From Herbiconiux solani NBRC 106740 (GTDB lineage: Bacteria > Actinomycetota > Actinomycetes > Actinomycetales > Microbacteriaceae), in the NCBI RefSeq assembly GCF_001571005.1, contig NZ_BCST01000008.1, forward strand, positions 62,001 through 126,000: a DNA stretch of 64,000 nucleotides, read 5' to 3'. The translations under genes and the position numbers were made by a program. The stretch's first letter is position 1; each line of letters starts with the position of its first letter. Of the stretch, positions 1 through 8,152 are shown in pieces. A model generated the notes under the pieces. It saw only the letters and a list, made by a program, of their open reading frames with translations, was not told the origin of the DNA and did not search any database.

Positions 1-8
1 TGGACCCC

Positions 9-866
9 ATGAGCACTTCCGCACCCAACACCGTTCAGACCCGCGCCGTGGTCGCCCGCAACCTCACCAAAATGTTCGGCTCCCCCGAGTCGCCCGTGCA
101 CGCCCTGAGAGGCGTCGACCTCGACGTCGCCGCAGGGTCGGTCACCGCCATCATGGGCCCGAGCGGATCCGGCAAGTCGACCCTGCTGCAGGTGCTCGCC
201 GGGCTCGACACCCCGACGTCGGGGCAGGTCTGGCTTGCCGAGCAGGAGATCACCGGCATGCGCGACGAACCGCTCACGCTGCTGCGACGGCAGCGGATGG
301 GGTTCGTCTTCCAGGCCTTCAACCTACTGCCGGCGCTGTCGGCCGAGGAGAACATCCGTTTGCCGTTCCTGCTCGCCGGGTCGCGGCCGAGCGCCGACGA
401 CGAAGCGTGGATCCGCGCCGTCGTCACGCGCCTCGGCCTCACCGAGCGCCTCAGCCACCGCCCGCACCAGCTCTCGGGCGGTCAGCAGCAGCGCGTCGCC
501 ATCGCCCGCGCCCTCGTCACCCGGCCCGACGTGATCTTCGCCGACGAGCCCTCGGGCGCGCTCGACAGTGCCTCGGGCGACGAGGTGCTGGGGCTGCTGC
601 GCTCGGCGTCGACCGAGTACGGGCAGACCGTCGTGCTGATCACGCACGACCCGCGGGCCGCGAGCGTGGCCGACCGCGTCATCCTGATGAGCGACGGCGC
701 CGTGATCGACGATTTCGCCGGCGGCACCGCCGAGCAGATCAGCGCTCGCGTGAGCGGGCGGATGAACGGGCACGGCGCCGCGCACATCGCCGGCATCGCG
801 GGGGTGCAGCCGAGCGGCAACACGACCGCACTCCCCACCTCGACCACCCCGGCGGTGGCCGAATGA
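9..866 (+). CDS. ABC transporter ATP-binding protein (MacB/LolD type)
   Basis: A 285-residue nucleotide-binding subunit that would power a FtsX-type permease. Visible motifs are Walker A GPSGSGKST (about residues 50-58), Q-loop region FVFQAFNLLP, signature LSGGQQQR (about 155-162) and Walker B VIFADEPSGALD, in the order and spacing of the LolD/MacB/FtsE class. The C-terminal 50 residues after the H-loop (LITHD) are low-complexity and probably dispensable. The stop overlaps the ATG of the permease gene (ATGA), so the two are translationally coupled. The start lies only eight bases into the window, so its promoter is not visible. Substrate unknown; drug or peptide efflux and envelope remodelling are both possible. 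Confidence 0.93.
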   Translation: MSTSAPNTVQTRAVVARNLTKMFGSPESPVHALRGVDLDVAAGSVTAIMGPSGSGKSTLLQVLAGLDTPTSGQVWLAEQEITGMRDEPLTLLRRQRMGFVFQAFNLLPALSAEENIRLPFLLAGSRPSADDEAWIRAVVTRLGLTERLSHRPHQLSGGQQQRVAIARALVTRPDVIFADEPSGALDSASGDEVLGLLRSASTEYGQTVVLITHDPRAASVADRVILMSDGAVIDDFAGGTAEQISARVSGRMNGHGAAHIAGIAGVQPSGNTTALPTSTTPAVAE

Positions 867-2263
867 GGCTCTGGGCACTGCGCGAGCTGCGCGAGACCGC
901 CGGGCGGTACGCCGCCGGCGTCGCGGTCGTGGCGGTGGTCGCCGCGTTCGCGGTGCTGCTGCTCGAGACGATCGAGGTCTTTATACGGATGCTGTCGACG
1001 ACCGGGATGCAGGATGCGGCTCCGGTGCGCGCGGCCCTGACCTCTGTCGGGCTCGCCTTCCTCGGGATCGCGGTGCTGACCGCCGCGATCGTCATCTCCG
1101 GCACCTTCGCCACCGTCTACGCCGGGCGCCGGCGCGACATCGCGCTGCTGCGGCTGGTGGGGGCTACCTCCACCCAGATCAAGCGGGCCTCGCGGATCGA
1201 CGGACTCGCCGTGGGCGCCGCGGGAGCGATCGCGGGAATCGCCGCGGGCATCCTCGTCTCGGTGGCGGCCATCGGCATCCTGAACGCCTCGTTCGGCGCG
1301 GGGCTCGAGTTCGCGTGGACACCGCAGCTCGTGATCGTGCCCGCCGTCGTCTGCCTCGCGGTCTCGACCCTGGCCGCCTCGAGCGGAGCCAAGATCGTGG
1401 CCCGCGTCTCCCCCGCCGAGGGCGCCCGCAGCGACGCCGGCAGCACCCAGCTGCCCGCCCCGGCCCAGCGTCGACGCGGGATCGCGGGGATCGTGCTCGC
1501 CGTCGTGGGCAGCGGCTTTCTCGCGCTCGGCGTGATCGCCGGGCTGGTGTCGCCGTTCGGGCTGCTGATCGCGTTCCCGGGCGGGGTGCTCTCGATCGTG
1601 GGCATCATCCTCGGGGCGCCTGCGTTCACCGCGCCGATCGTGGGCGGCGTGACCCGTCTGCTCGGCCGTCGCGGCTCCGATCTGCTGGCCGGCGCGAACC
1701 TGCGGGCGAACCCCGTGCGTACGGCGCGCACCGTGGTGTCGGTGCTGATCGGGGTGACGCTCGTGACGATGTTCACGGTCGCCGGCGAGATGTACCTCGC
1801 CCAGACCCGCGCCTACTTCGGCGACGCGATCGAGCTCGAGCAGGTGTCGCAGTTCATCACCGTGATGCTCATCGTGGTCTACGTGCTCACCGCGTTCTCG
1901 GTGCTCGTCGCCGCCATCGGGCTCGGCAGCAATCTCTCGCTCTCGGTGCTGCAACGGCAGCGCGAGATCGCGGTGCTGCGCTCGGTGGGGCTGACCGCGC
2001 GTCAGGCCCGGCGGATGGTGCTCGTCGAGAGCGTCGTCGTCGCCGGCATCGGTGCGGTGCTCGGCCTGCTGCTCGGCGTGCTCTACGGCTTCGTCGGAGC
2101 GAACTCGACCTTCGGCGTGCAGGGATTCAGCGGGCCGGTGCTGTCACCGTGGTTCGTGGTGGCGGTGCTCGGCGGAGCGGTCGGTTTCTCGGTGCTCGCG
2201 TCGATCCTGCCGGGCCGCCGCGCGAGCCGGGTGCACCCGGCGGAGGCTCTGCGGGACAGCTGA
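863..2263 (+). CDS. FtsX-family ABC permease
   Basis: Membrane partner of the preceding ATPase, 466 residues from the ATG that overlaps the ATPase stop. It begins MRLWALRELRE and has two FtsX-like halves, each with about four predicted membrane helices (first near residues 17-37, then about 60-90, 110-140, and a second set from about 220). The typical coupling-helix text RRRDIALLRLVGAT occurs in half one and QRQREIAVLRSVGLT in half two. There is no large periplasmic MacB domain, as in many actinobacterial duplicated FtsX permeases. The longer open frame that starts inside the ATPase gene is a shadow extension. Confidence 0.9.
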   Translation: MRLWALRELRETAGRYAAGVAVVAVVAAFAVLLLETIEVFIRMLSTTGMQDAAPVRAALTSVGLAFLGIAVLTAAIVISGTFATVYAGRRRDIALLRLVGATSTQIKRASRIDGLAVGAAGAIAGIAAGILVSVAAIGILNASFGAGLEFAWTPQLVIVPAVVCLAVSTLAASSGAKIVARVSPAEGARSDAGSTQLPAPAQRRRGIAGIVLAVVGSGFLALGVIAGLVSPFGLLIAFPGGVLSIVGIILGAPAFTAPIVGGVTRLLGRRGSDLLAGANLRANPVRTARTVVSVLIGVTLVTMFTVAGEMYLAQTRAYFGDAIELEQVSQFITVMLIVVYVLTAFSVLVAAIGLGSNLSLSVLQRQREIAVLRSVGLTARQARRMVLVESVVVAGIGAVLGLLLGVLYGFVGANSTFGVQGFSGPVLSPWFVVAVLGGAVGFSVLASILPGRRASRVHPAEALRDS

Positions 2264-2382
2264 GGGGCTTGCGCCTGGCAGGCGAGGGGCACCTCGAACA
2301 TCACGGTCGATCGGGCGTGATCACCCGCCGAAAATCCTCGTCGGCCAGCTCGAATAAACGAGCTTTGATCAGGCATAACTGA

Positions 2383-2388
2383 TAGAAT
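2383..2388 (+). promoter_or_regulatory. Candidate -10 box of a leaderless transcript
   Basis: TAGAAT sits six bases before the ATG of the DUF222/HNH gene, the geometry expected when transcription starts at the start codon itself. No Shine-Dalgarno sequence precedes that ATG. A TTGATC upstream is only 12 bases away, too close for a standard -35. Leaderless mRNAs are common in actinobacteria; this is inference from spacing. Confidence 0.5.
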
Positions 2389-2394
2389 CTCAGC

Positions 2395-3819
2395 ATGCAG
2401 ACATCCACTCGACTCCGCGAGATCGCCCACGATCTCCGCGGGGTCGTGTGCGGGGTCGGGTCCGAGTTGGCGAGGCTGACCGACGACGAGCTGCTCGATC
2501 TCATGGCCGCCCTCGAGACCGTCGGGCGCGTCGTCGAAGCGGGCCAGGTGCGGGTCGCCGGCGAGGTCGAGATCCGGTCGCGCAGCGAGCTCGGCGACGA
2601 GGGGCTGAGCCGGTCGCAGAACTTCACGAGCCCGGTCACGCTCGTCGCGAGCGTCACGGGCACGTCGGCGCGCGAGAGCAAGAAGCGGCTCGAGATCGGG
2701 CGCAGGCTCCGCGGCGCCGTGCTGCTGGGCGGGGGCGAAGGTCCGGCCCCGTTCCCTCTCGTCGCCCAGCGGCTCGACGAGGGGGTCCTCGCCGTCGCGA
2801 CCGCGTCGATCATCGTGACGCAGTGCGGCGGGCTCGCCGAGCGCGGGTGCTCACCCGACGTCGTGGCCAGTGCCGAGCAGACGCTCGTCGACGAGACCGT
2901 CAGGCATCGCCTGACGACGGATCAGGCGTCGAAGCTCGCCATCCACCTCCGCGAGGTGATCGACCCCGACGGGGCCGAGCCGAGGGATGAGGTGCACCGG
3001 CAGCAGCGCTCGCTCACCATCGCGCAGGCCGGCGACGGCATGATCCGCGGGCGATTCGCTCTCACGCCCGAGCAGGGCGGGGTGTGGCTGGCGAGCATCC
3101 AGGCGATGCAGAGCCCGCGCGTGCACGGCTCGCACAGCAGCGGCAGCGGCAGCGGCCCGAGGTTCGTCACCGAGGGCGAGTTCGCCGCACAGACCGTGAC
3201 CGCCGACACCCGCACACAGGCGCAGAAGAACGCCGACACCGTCACCGAACTCATCGCACGTGCCGCCGGCACCCCCGACATGCCCCGCATCAACGGCGCC
3301 TCCACCACCGTCAACGTGCACATCACCCTCGACGACCTCGAGTCGGGGCGCGGAGTCGGGTGGATCGACGGCGTCGACGAGCCCCTTCCCGCCTCCGCCG
3401 TGGCCCAGCTGCGCTGCCACTCCCCCATCGCCGCCACGCTGTTCGGTGACCGGGGCGAGGTGCTCTACCACGGCAAGGCGAAGCGGCTCTTCACGGGGGC
3501 CCAGAACCGGGCCCTCGCCGCCCGAGACGGCGGATGCGTGTGGCCCGACTGCGACAGACCCCCGTCGTTCTGCGAGACGCACCACGCCGAGGAATGGGTC
3601 TCCGACGATCATCCACCGGGTCGAACCGACATCGACAACGGTGTGCTGCTCTGCCACTTCCACCACTCGCACCTGCATAGATCGTCCTGGAGACTGACCA
3701 TGCGGGCAGGAGTGCCCCACCTCATCCCGCCGCGCTGGGTCGACACCGCGCAGACGCCGATCCCGACCACCCGCCGTCGCACCATCCAGCGCCCGGCCGT
3801 CCAGCGCCCGGCCGCCTGA
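2395..3819 (+). CDS. DUF222 and HNH endonuclease domain protein (13E12 family)
   Basis: A 474-residue protein with an N-terminal, mostly helical DUF222 region (about residues 20-330) and a C-terminal HNH module. The HNH core is visible as RALAARDGGCVWPDCDRP, then CETHHAEEW, then NGVLLCHFHHSHLH, with two Cys in the first block and the His/Asn catalytic residues. The family is expanded in Micrococcales genomes, often in many copies, and its biological role is not settled; a nuclease activity is expected from the HNH motif. It stands alone between unrelated genes, and its ATG has no ribosome-binding site. Confidence 0.9.
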   Translation: MQTSTRLREIAHDLRGVVCGVGSELARLTDDELLDLMAALETVGRVVEAGQVRVAGEVEIRSRSELGDEGLSRSQNFTSPVTLVASVTGTSARESKKRLEIGRRLRGAVLLGGGEGPAPFPLVAQRLDEGVLAVATASIIVTQCGGLAERGCSPDVVASAEQTLVDETVRHRLTTDQASKLAIHLREVIDPDGAEPRDEVHRQQRSLTIAQAGDGMIRGRFALTPEQGGVWLASIQAMQSPRVHGSHSSGSGSGPRFVTEGEFAAQTVTADTRTQAQKNADTVTELIARAAGTPDMPRINGASTTVNVHITLDDLESGRGVGWIDGVDEPLPASAVAQLRCHSPIAATLFGDRGEVLYHGKAKRLFTGAQNRALAARDGGCVWPDCDRPPSFCETHHAEEWVSDDHPPGRTDIDNGVLLCHFHHSHLHRSSWRLTMRAGVPHLIPPRWVDTAQTPIPTTRRRTIQRPAVQRPAA

Positions 3820-3920
3820 TCACGCGCGCCCGGAGCGCTGACCCGAGCTCGGCGAACCAGCCACGGTCATCCTCGAGGAACGCGAAGCGCGAAGCGCGTG
3901 GCAACCTCTCGCCAGGCCTC

Positions 3921-4946
3921 CTACGACAGCTCCTCCCGCAGCAACGCCGCACCCGCCCCGAGCGCGGCGAGCTTGCCGCGCGCGACGCTCCGCGGCAGCG
4001 GCGCCATGCCGCAGTTCGTCGAGGGGTAGAGCTTGTCGGCATCCACGAAAGGCAGCGCCTTCCGCAGGGTGTCGGCGACCTCTTCCGGCGTCTCGACGGT
4101 GGTGCTGGCCACGTCGATCGCCCCGACCATCACCTTCTTGCCCCGGATGAGCTCGATCAGGTCGATGGGCACGTGCGAGTGGTGCGACTCCAGCGAGACG
4201 ATGTCGATGTCCGAGGCCTGGATCTTCGGGAGGATCGCCTCGTACTGACGCCATTCCTCGCCCAGGGTCGCCTTCCAGTCGGTGTTCGCCTTGATGCCGT
4301 AGCCGTAGCAGACGTGCACCGCCGTCTCGATCGTGATGCCCTCGATCGCGCGCTCCAGAGCGGCGACCCCCCAGTCGTTGACCTCGTCGAAGAAGACGTT
4401 GAAGGAGGGCTCGTCGAACTGGATGATGTCGACCCCCGCATCCTGCAGCTCCCTGGCCTCCTGATTGAGGATGGTCGCGAACTCCCAGGCCAGCTTCTCG
4501 CGGCTCCCGTAGTGGGCGTCGTAGAGGGTGTCGACCATGGTCATCGGGCCCGGCAGCGCCCACTTGATGGGCTGGTCGGTCTGCGCGCGGAGGAACCGGG
4601 CGTCGTCGACGAAGACCGGATGTTCGCGGGTGACCGACCCGACGACGGTCGGCACCGAGGCGTCGTAGCGATTGCGGATCCTGACCGTCTCACGGTTATG
4701 GAAATCCACCCCGCTGAGGTGCTCGATGAAGGTCGTCACGAAGTGCTGGCGGGTCTGCTCGCCGTCGCTGACGATGTCGATGCCCGCCTCATGCTGGTCC
4801 GCGACCGAGAGGCGAAGAGCATCCCGCCGGCCCTCGGTCAGCTGCTCGCCATCCAGTTTCCAGGGCGACCAGAGCTTCTCGGGCTCGGCGAGCCAGGAGG
4901 GTTTGGGCAGGCTGCCGGCGGTCGAGGTGGGCAAGAACGTGGTCAC
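3921..4946 (-). CDS. mesD: Core (folate-independent) methionine synthase MesD
   Basis: Methylates homocysteine to methionine. The protein (341 residues from a GTG start, MTTFLPTSTAGSLPKP) corresponds to only the C-terminal catalytic barrel of MetE, with no N-terminal folate-binding half. Putative zinc ligands appear in HVCYGYG and in STNCGM, and DEPSF is the usual barrel motif. The GTG overlaps the stop of the upstream DUF1852 gene (GTGA). Known biology: MesD proteins of aerobic bacteria need a DUF1852 partner and oxygen instead of methylfolate or B12. The exact pairing here makes MesD the best call; classical MetE (about 750 residues) is excluded by length. Confidence 0.87.
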   Translation of the reverse strand: MTTFLPTSTAGSLPKPSWLAEPEKLWSPWKLDGEQLTEGRRDALRLSVADQHEAGIDIVSDGEQTRQHFVTTFIEHLSGVDFHNRETVRIRNRYDASVPTVVGSVTREHPVFVDDARFLRAQTDQPIKWALPGPMTMVDTLYDAHYGSREKLAWEFATILNQEARELQDAGVDIIQFDEPSFNVFFDEVNDWGVAALERAIEGITIETAVHVCYGYGIKANTDWKATLGEEWRQYEAILPKIQASDIDIVSLESHHSHVPIDLIELIRGKKVMVGAIDVASTTVETPEEVADTLRKALPFVDADKLYPSTNCGMAPLPRSVARGKLAALGAGAALLREELS

Positions 4947-5971
4947 GAGCGGCCTCCCTGCACGTCGACGGGCTGACGATGGACGCGGGACGACCACTCG
5001 TCGAGCGCGGCCTTGTGTGGATTGATGAAGTGCTCCTCGGCGAACTTGCCCTGCTCGGTCGCGAGCCGGCTGCGCTCCTCGCGGTCGTAGACGATCGACG
5101 TGGCGGTGAAGTCCGGGTTCGACAGGCTCGGCCGGTACGACGCCCCGGCCGGGGTCGTGGCGTTGTAGATCTCCGGCCGGTAGATCTTCTGGAAGGTCTC
5201 CATCGTGGCGACCGTGGCCGCCAGCTCGAGGTCGCTGTAGTCGGCGAGCAGGTCGCCGAGGTGGTAGAACGCCAGCGGAGCGGCGCTGTTCGGCGGCATG
5301 AAGAAGCGCACCTTCAGGCCCATCTTGGCGAAGTAGGCATCCGTCAGCGAGTACTCGCTCTGGCGGTACTCGACACCGAGAACCGGATGCGTGAGCTCGG
5401 TGCGATCGTAGGTCTTGCTGCTCGAGACGCTCAGGCAGATGACCGGGGGCTTGCTGAAGCGCTCGGCGTAGGCGTCGGAGGCCAGGAAGCTCGTGAACAG
5501 GTCGCCGTGCAGCACCCCGAAATCGTCCGGCAGGCCGGCGGTATCCGGCTTCGCGCTGTGGGCGGGGAGCACGATGCTGAAGTCGTAGTCGCGCACGTAC
5601 GACGAGAAGTTGTTGCCGACGATGCCCTGGGTGCGCTCGCCGGTGCGCCGATCGAGGATGGTGGTCTGCAGCACCTCGATCAGGGGGACGGCGTCGCGGA
5701 TGCCTTCGCCGTCGACGTCCACGCTCGCCGAGATGATGTCGAGTTCGACCGAGTAGCGCGGGGTCGTGTCATCCTCAGCGTCCGTCAGCTTGGCCAGACG
5801 GGCCAGCTCGTTGACGCGGTCGTCGATCATCGCGAACGTGTTGCGCAGGTTCTCCTGGCGCTTCTCGCCGCGGGCGAGGTTGGCGAAGTTCGTCGTGATG
5901 CGGGAGTTGGGAAGCGGGCGGTAGTCCTCGTCGAAACGAGTGCTGTCGATCGAGAAGTCCACGTTCGTCAT
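4943..5971 (-). CDS. mesX: DUF1852 protein MesX, partner of MesD
   Basis: A 342-residue soluble protein starting MTNVDFSIDSTRFDEDYRP, recognised as the DUF1852 family. In studied aerobes this family is required, with oxygen, for MesD activity and may generate the methyl donor; its chemistry is not established. It sits directly upstream of mesD with a four-base overlap, so the pair should be made in fixed ratio. The chosen ATG overlaps the stop of a 23-codon ORF upstream, implying a second translational coupling. The longer open frame further upstream reads non-conserved, Arg-rich text and was rejected as an extension. Confidence 0.85.
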   Translation of the reverse strand: MTNVDFSIDSTRFDEDYRPLPNSRITTNFANLARGEKRQENLRNTFAMIDDRVNELARLAKLTDAEDDTTPRYSVELDIISASVDVDGEGIRDAVPLIEVLQTTILDRRTGERTQGIVGNNFSSYVRDYDFSIVLPAHSAKPDTAGLPDDFGVLHGDLFTSFLASDAYAERFSKPPVICLSVSSSKTYDRTELTHPVLGVEYRQSEYSLTDAYFAKMGLKVRFFMPPNSAAPLAFYHLGDLLADYSDLELAATVATMETFQKIYRPEIYNATTPAGASYRPSLSNPDFTATSIVYDREERSRLATEQGKFAEEHFINPHKAALDEWSSRVHRQPVDVQGGRS

Positions 5972-6039
5972 CGACAGATCCCCGCCCTGGCGAGAACGGC
6001 GTCTCCGCCGACGAGATAGGGGTTCATGAGGCTGGTCAT
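5968..6039 (-). CDS. Possible 23-residue leader peptide ahead of mesX
   Basis: A short ORF reading MTSLMNPYLVGG then DAVLARAGICR. It has a strong ribosome-binding site (GAGGAG, nine bases before the ATG) that is better than the one in front of mesX itself. Its TGA overlaps the mesX ATG in the ATGA arrangement. It could be a coupled leader that feeds ribosomes to mesX, or a sensor peptide; the Cys-Arg ending resembles short leader peptides described upstream of actinobacterial sulfur genes, although that likeness is weak. Translation is inferred, not shown. Confidence 0.45.
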   Translation of the reverse strand: MTSLMNPYLVGGDAVLARAGICR

Positions 6040-6270
6040 GGCAGGGTGCTCCTCGAATTGGGGAGCCACGATGGCGCGTCTCCGCGGACAGGGATGTCGC
6101 AGGCGTGTCTCGGGTCGGGACGCGAGGCCTCGTCGTGCGCACTGCTCCCCAGGCTAGGGCAGCGTCGCGCGATCGGGCGCTGGATGACCTCGCGTTACGG
6201 AGTGTGGCAGGTCGGTGCGCGGCGGTCGGTGGGACGCAGGCCGGTGGGCTGCGGGTCAGTGCGCCGCAGG

Positions 6271-7167
6271 TCAGTGCGCGGCAGCCCCGGCCGGCTTCCG
6301 CCGGAAGACCCGCGTCAGCCCGAGCACGACACCCACCACGATCAGCCCCAGCACCAGCCCGAACACGGCCGAGATCGCCGTGTCGACGAGCCATTCCACC
6401 ACGGGGCCGCCCGCCTCGACGGCGTGCGTCGCCACGTGCAACAGGTCGTACGGGCCGGTCCAGAACGTCTCGGCGAGGTTCGCGATCACGAGGTGGCCAC
6501 CGACCCAGAGCATCGCGACGGTTCCGACGACGCTGATTACCCGGAACACGGCCGGCATCGACGCCACGATCCGCGCCCCCGTGCGACGCACCCGGCGCGC
6601 CGGGTTCTTCATCAGCTGCAGCCCGATGTCGTCGATCTTCACCAGCAGCGCCACCGCTCCGTACACGAGCACGGTCATCGCGAGCGCGATCACGGCGAGC
6701 GCGCCCAGCGTCATCCAGATGCCGAAATCGGCGTCGAGACTCGCGAGGGCGATCAGCATGATCTCGGTGGACAGGATGAGGTCGGTGCGGATGGCGCCGA
6801 ACACCAGCTTCCGCTCGTCACGGTCCTCCTCGGCCTCCCCGGCGCCGTGGTGGAAGCCGAACCATTCGAGCACCTTCTCAGCACCCTCGTAGCAGAGGTA
6901 GGTTCCGCCCACGATCAGCAGGAACGGCAGCACCCACGGCGCGAACGCCGTCAGCAGGAGGGCGATCGGGATGATGATCACGAACTTGTTGAACAGGCTC
7001 CCGAGGGCGATGTTGCGCACCACCGGCAGCTCGCGCGCCGGCGTGAGGCCCTGCACGTACTGCGGGGTCACGGCCGCGTCGTCGATCACGACGCCCGCGG
7101 TCTTCGCGCTGGCTTTCAAGGCGGCGGTCAGGATGTCGTCGACGACCGCGAGCAAACCGACAGACAT
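6271..7167 (-). CDS. DUF808 family inner-membrane protein
   Basis: A 298-residue integral membrane protein that opens MSVGLLAVVDDILTAALKAS, the hallmark start of the DUF808 (YedI-like) family, followed by KTAGVVIDDAAVTPQYV. Several hydrophobic segments are clear: about 70-105, 140-190 and 230-290, suggesting five to six helices. Function is unknown across the family. It is a single gene, on the same strand as the mesX-mesD unit but separated from it by about 230 bases, so probably transcribed independently. Confidence 0.88.
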   Translation of the reverse strand: MSVGLLAVVDDILTAALKASAKTAGVVIDDAAVTPQYVQGLTPARELPVVRNIALGSLFNKFVIIIPIALLLTAFAPWVLPFLLIVGGTYLCYEGAEKVLEWFGFHHGAGEAEEDRDERKLVFGAIRTDLILSTEIMLIALASLDADFGIWMTLGALAVIALAMTVLVYGAVALLVKIDDIGLQLMKNPARRVRRTGARIVASMPAVFRVISVVGTVAMLWVGGHLVIANLAETFWTGPYDLLHVATHAVEAGGPVVEWLVDTAISAVFGLVLGLIVVGVVLGLTRVFRRKPAGAAAH

Positions 7168-7268
7168 CCGTCATCCCCATTCCTAGAGCCTCGGCCGAAC
7201 CCCTCGGCGACCCTCAACGCTACCGTCTCCTCCGTCTCGGCGAGGGCGGACGCCTTAGGGTGAGGCTC

Positions 7269-8069
7269 ATGCGCACCGCCGGAGTGGATCTCGCCGCCGA
7301 GCCGAAGGGGACGGCGCTCGCGGTGATCACGTGGGGCGACGCAGCCACTGCGACCGCCACCGCCGGCAGCCGCACCGGCACTGCCACCCTCACCGAGCTC
7401 CACCTCGGGGTCGAAGACGCGCAGATCGTCGAGACCGCCCAGACCGTCGACAAGCTCGGCATCGACTGCGCGCTCGGCTGGCCGGACGCCTTCGTCGCCT
7501 TCGTCTCCGCCCACGCGGCCGGGCGACCCGAAGGCACCACGATCGACGGCGGAATGGCCTGGCGCCGTACCCTCGCCTACCGCGAGACCGACCGGCGCGC
7601 CCGTGAGCTCACCGGCCGGTGGCCGCTCAGCGTCTCCACCGACCGGCTCGGCCTCACCGCCATGCGCTGCGCCGGCCTGCTCGCGCGCCTCGGCGAGAGC
7701 GACCTCGACGTCGACCGCTCGGGCGCCGGCCTCGTGGCAGAGGTGTACCCGGGCGCGTCCCTCCGGCTCTGGGGACTCGACACCGCGGGCTACCGCACCG
7801 ACCCCGACAGCCGACGGCGGCTCCTCGCGCAGCTCGCCGCTGCGGCCCCGTGGCTCGATCTCGCGGGCCAGGACGAGCGGATGATCGCCTCCGGTGATGC
7901 CTTCGACGCCGTCGTCGCGGCACTTGCGACCCGAAGTGCCGCTCTCGGTCGCGCCACCGCTCCCGAGGAGGACGTGCTCGATCAGGCGCGCCGCGAGGGC
8001 TGGATCGCGTTGCCGACCGGCGCACTCATGGACCTTCCCGACGCGGGCGGCCGAACCACAGCATCCTGA
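7269..8069 (+). CDS. DUF429 domain protein
   Basis: A 266-residue soluble protein beginning MRTAGVDLAAEPKGTALAVI, with GIDCALGWPDAFV near residue 65 and AEVYPGASLRLWG near 160, the typical DUF429 landmarks. The fold resembles RNase H/actin-like domains; the Asp in GVDLA and the acidic residue in IDCALGWP may bind metal. Biological role is unknown. I chose the ATG at 7269 because AGGG lies eight bases before it and it gives the usual family start; a GTG three codons upstream is in frame. Confidence 0.82.
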   Translation: MRTAGVDLAAEPKGTALAVITWGDAATATATAGSRTGTATLTELHLGVEDAQIVETAQTVDKLGIDCALGWPDAFVAFVSAHAAGRPEGTTIDGGMAWRRTLAYRETDRRARELTGRWPLSVSTDRLGLTAMRCAGLLARLGESDLDVDRSGAGLVAEVYPGASLRLWGLDTAGYRTDPDSRRRLLAQLAAAAPWLDLAGQDERMIASGDAFDAVVAALATRSAALGRATAPEEDVLDQARREGWIALPTGALMDLPDAGGRTTAS

Positions 8070-8152
8070 TGCACCTCAGCTCCTAAGTAGCTAAGCTGTT
8101 TAGCGAAACCCGACGCAGAAGCACGCCGGCAAGAGCAGTCAGGAGCATCCCC

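Noticed and set aside
6190-6290. Degenerate GGTCRGTGCGC-like repeats near the end of the DUF808 gene
   Set aside because: Imperfect and partly within the coding sequence of the C terminus; too irregular to call a repeat element.
8085-8110. An inverted repeat (GCTAA-TTTAGC type) before the efflux permease as an operator
   Set aside because: Short arms and no regulator of a matching family next to it, so it was not listed as a feature.
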